From the NCBI RefSeq assembly GCF_016623585.1, contig NZ_JAEHFY010000015.1, positions 56,384 through 120,383 of the forward strand: a stretch of 64,000 nucleotides of DNA, read 5' to 3'. A program made the translations under genes and the position numbers. The first letter of the stretch is position 1. Every line of letters starts with the position of its first letter. Below the pieces are notes generated by a model. That model saw nothing but the letters and a program-made list of their open reading frames with translations, was not told the origin of the DNA and did not search any database. Shown here piece after piece: positions 63,929 through 64,000 of this stretch. Source of the stretch: Pedobacter segetis (GTDB lineage: Bacteria; Bacteroidota; Bacteroidia; Sphingobacteriales; Sphingobacteriaceae).

Positions 63929-64000
63929 ATGAAAAAAACCCTTGCCATTTTATTGGTTTTAAGCGCCAGATTAGGTTTTGCGCAGCAGAACTTCTGGGAA
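63929..64000 (+). CDS. Exported protein, N-terminal 24 codons only
   Basis: An ATG begins MKKTLAILLVLSARLGFAQ and runs into the window end. It is a clear signal peptide with cleavage after FAQ, so another secreted protein follows in the PUL. Nothing more can be said about function. The 171-bp gap upstream holds an ATGGATAA word on the minus strand (63807-63814). Confidence 0.75.
   Translation, partial: MKKTLAILLVLSARLGFAQQNFWE

Noticed and set aside
1..64000. Firm assignment of the whole locus to ulvan
   Set aside because: GH105, lyases, rhaM and sulfatases fit, but no PL24/PL25-type lyase or GH78 rhamnosidase was seen in the window, and the strong galactosidase content points also to other sulfated glycans.

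Overview
The window looks like part of a chromosome of a Bacteroidota bacterium, most like Sphingobacteriaceae (Pedobacter-type). It is AT-rich, has a SusC/SusD pair, many lipoprotein signal peptides, a type IX secretion (por) C-terminal signal, and weak ribosome binding sites. Almost every gene encodes a secreted carbohydrate-active enzyme, a sulfatase, an esterase, or a transport or regulatory partner. The window therefore sits inside a very large polysaccharide utilisation locus (PUL) or a cluster of adjoining PULs, cut at both ends.

Layout. (1) 1-14.1 kb, plus strand: truncated GH3, GH105, three tandem jelly-roll lyase-like lipoproteins, a sulfatase, GH43, an esterase, L-rhamnose mutarotase (rhaM) and a multidomain GH2. 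(2) 14.2-20.2 kb: GH36 (minus) divergent from GH28 and an unassigned clan GH-A enzyme (plus). (3) 20.3-33.5 kb, minus strand: a T9SS-sorted protein, a GH2, then an apparent operon susC-susD-sulfatase-two tandem GH51-like lipoproteins ending at a strong terminator. (4) 33.5-41.4 kb: a 0.9-kb gene-free regulatory stretch, an unassigned 812-aa enzyme-like protein (minus), GH92 and an esterase (plus), and an AraC regulator (minus). (5) 41.6-56.9 kb, plus strand: sugar/H+ symporter, a cytoplasmic DUF5107-TPR protein, GH30, sulfatase, GH2, GH59 (galactocerebrosidase family) and GH35. (6) 57.0-59.8 kb: a type II restriction-modification island with a controller protein, dropped into the PUL; its nuclease frame is interrupted by a stop codon. 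(7) 60.1-64.0 kb, plus strand: SGNH hydrolase, sulfatase, CE2-like esterase, and the first 24 codons of another exported protein.

How the genes may work together (inference). Lyases would cut a uronic-acid-containing chain. GH105 would remove the unsaturated uronyl end. Four sulfatases and several esterases would strip substituents. Beta-galactosidases (GH2, GH35, GH59), GH36, GH43, GH51-like, GH28 and GH30 enzymes would dismantle side chains. RhaM prepares L-rhamnose for catabolism, SusCD imports oligosaccharides, and the symporter plus the DUF5107-TPR protein handle the final sugars. The combination of sulfate, uronic acid, rhamnose and much galactose/arabinose/xylose fits a sulfated algal glycan (ulvan-like or a sulfated arabinogalactan/rhamnogalactan) better than ordinary pectin, but the sequence alone does not settle the substrate.

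Short repeated intergenic motifs (AAAAATCTAT and ATGGATAW) recur upstream of the SusC operon, GH92, the AraC gene and other PUL genes, and are candidate regulator sites. No tRNA, rRNA, CRISPR array, transposase or insertion sequence was recognised.
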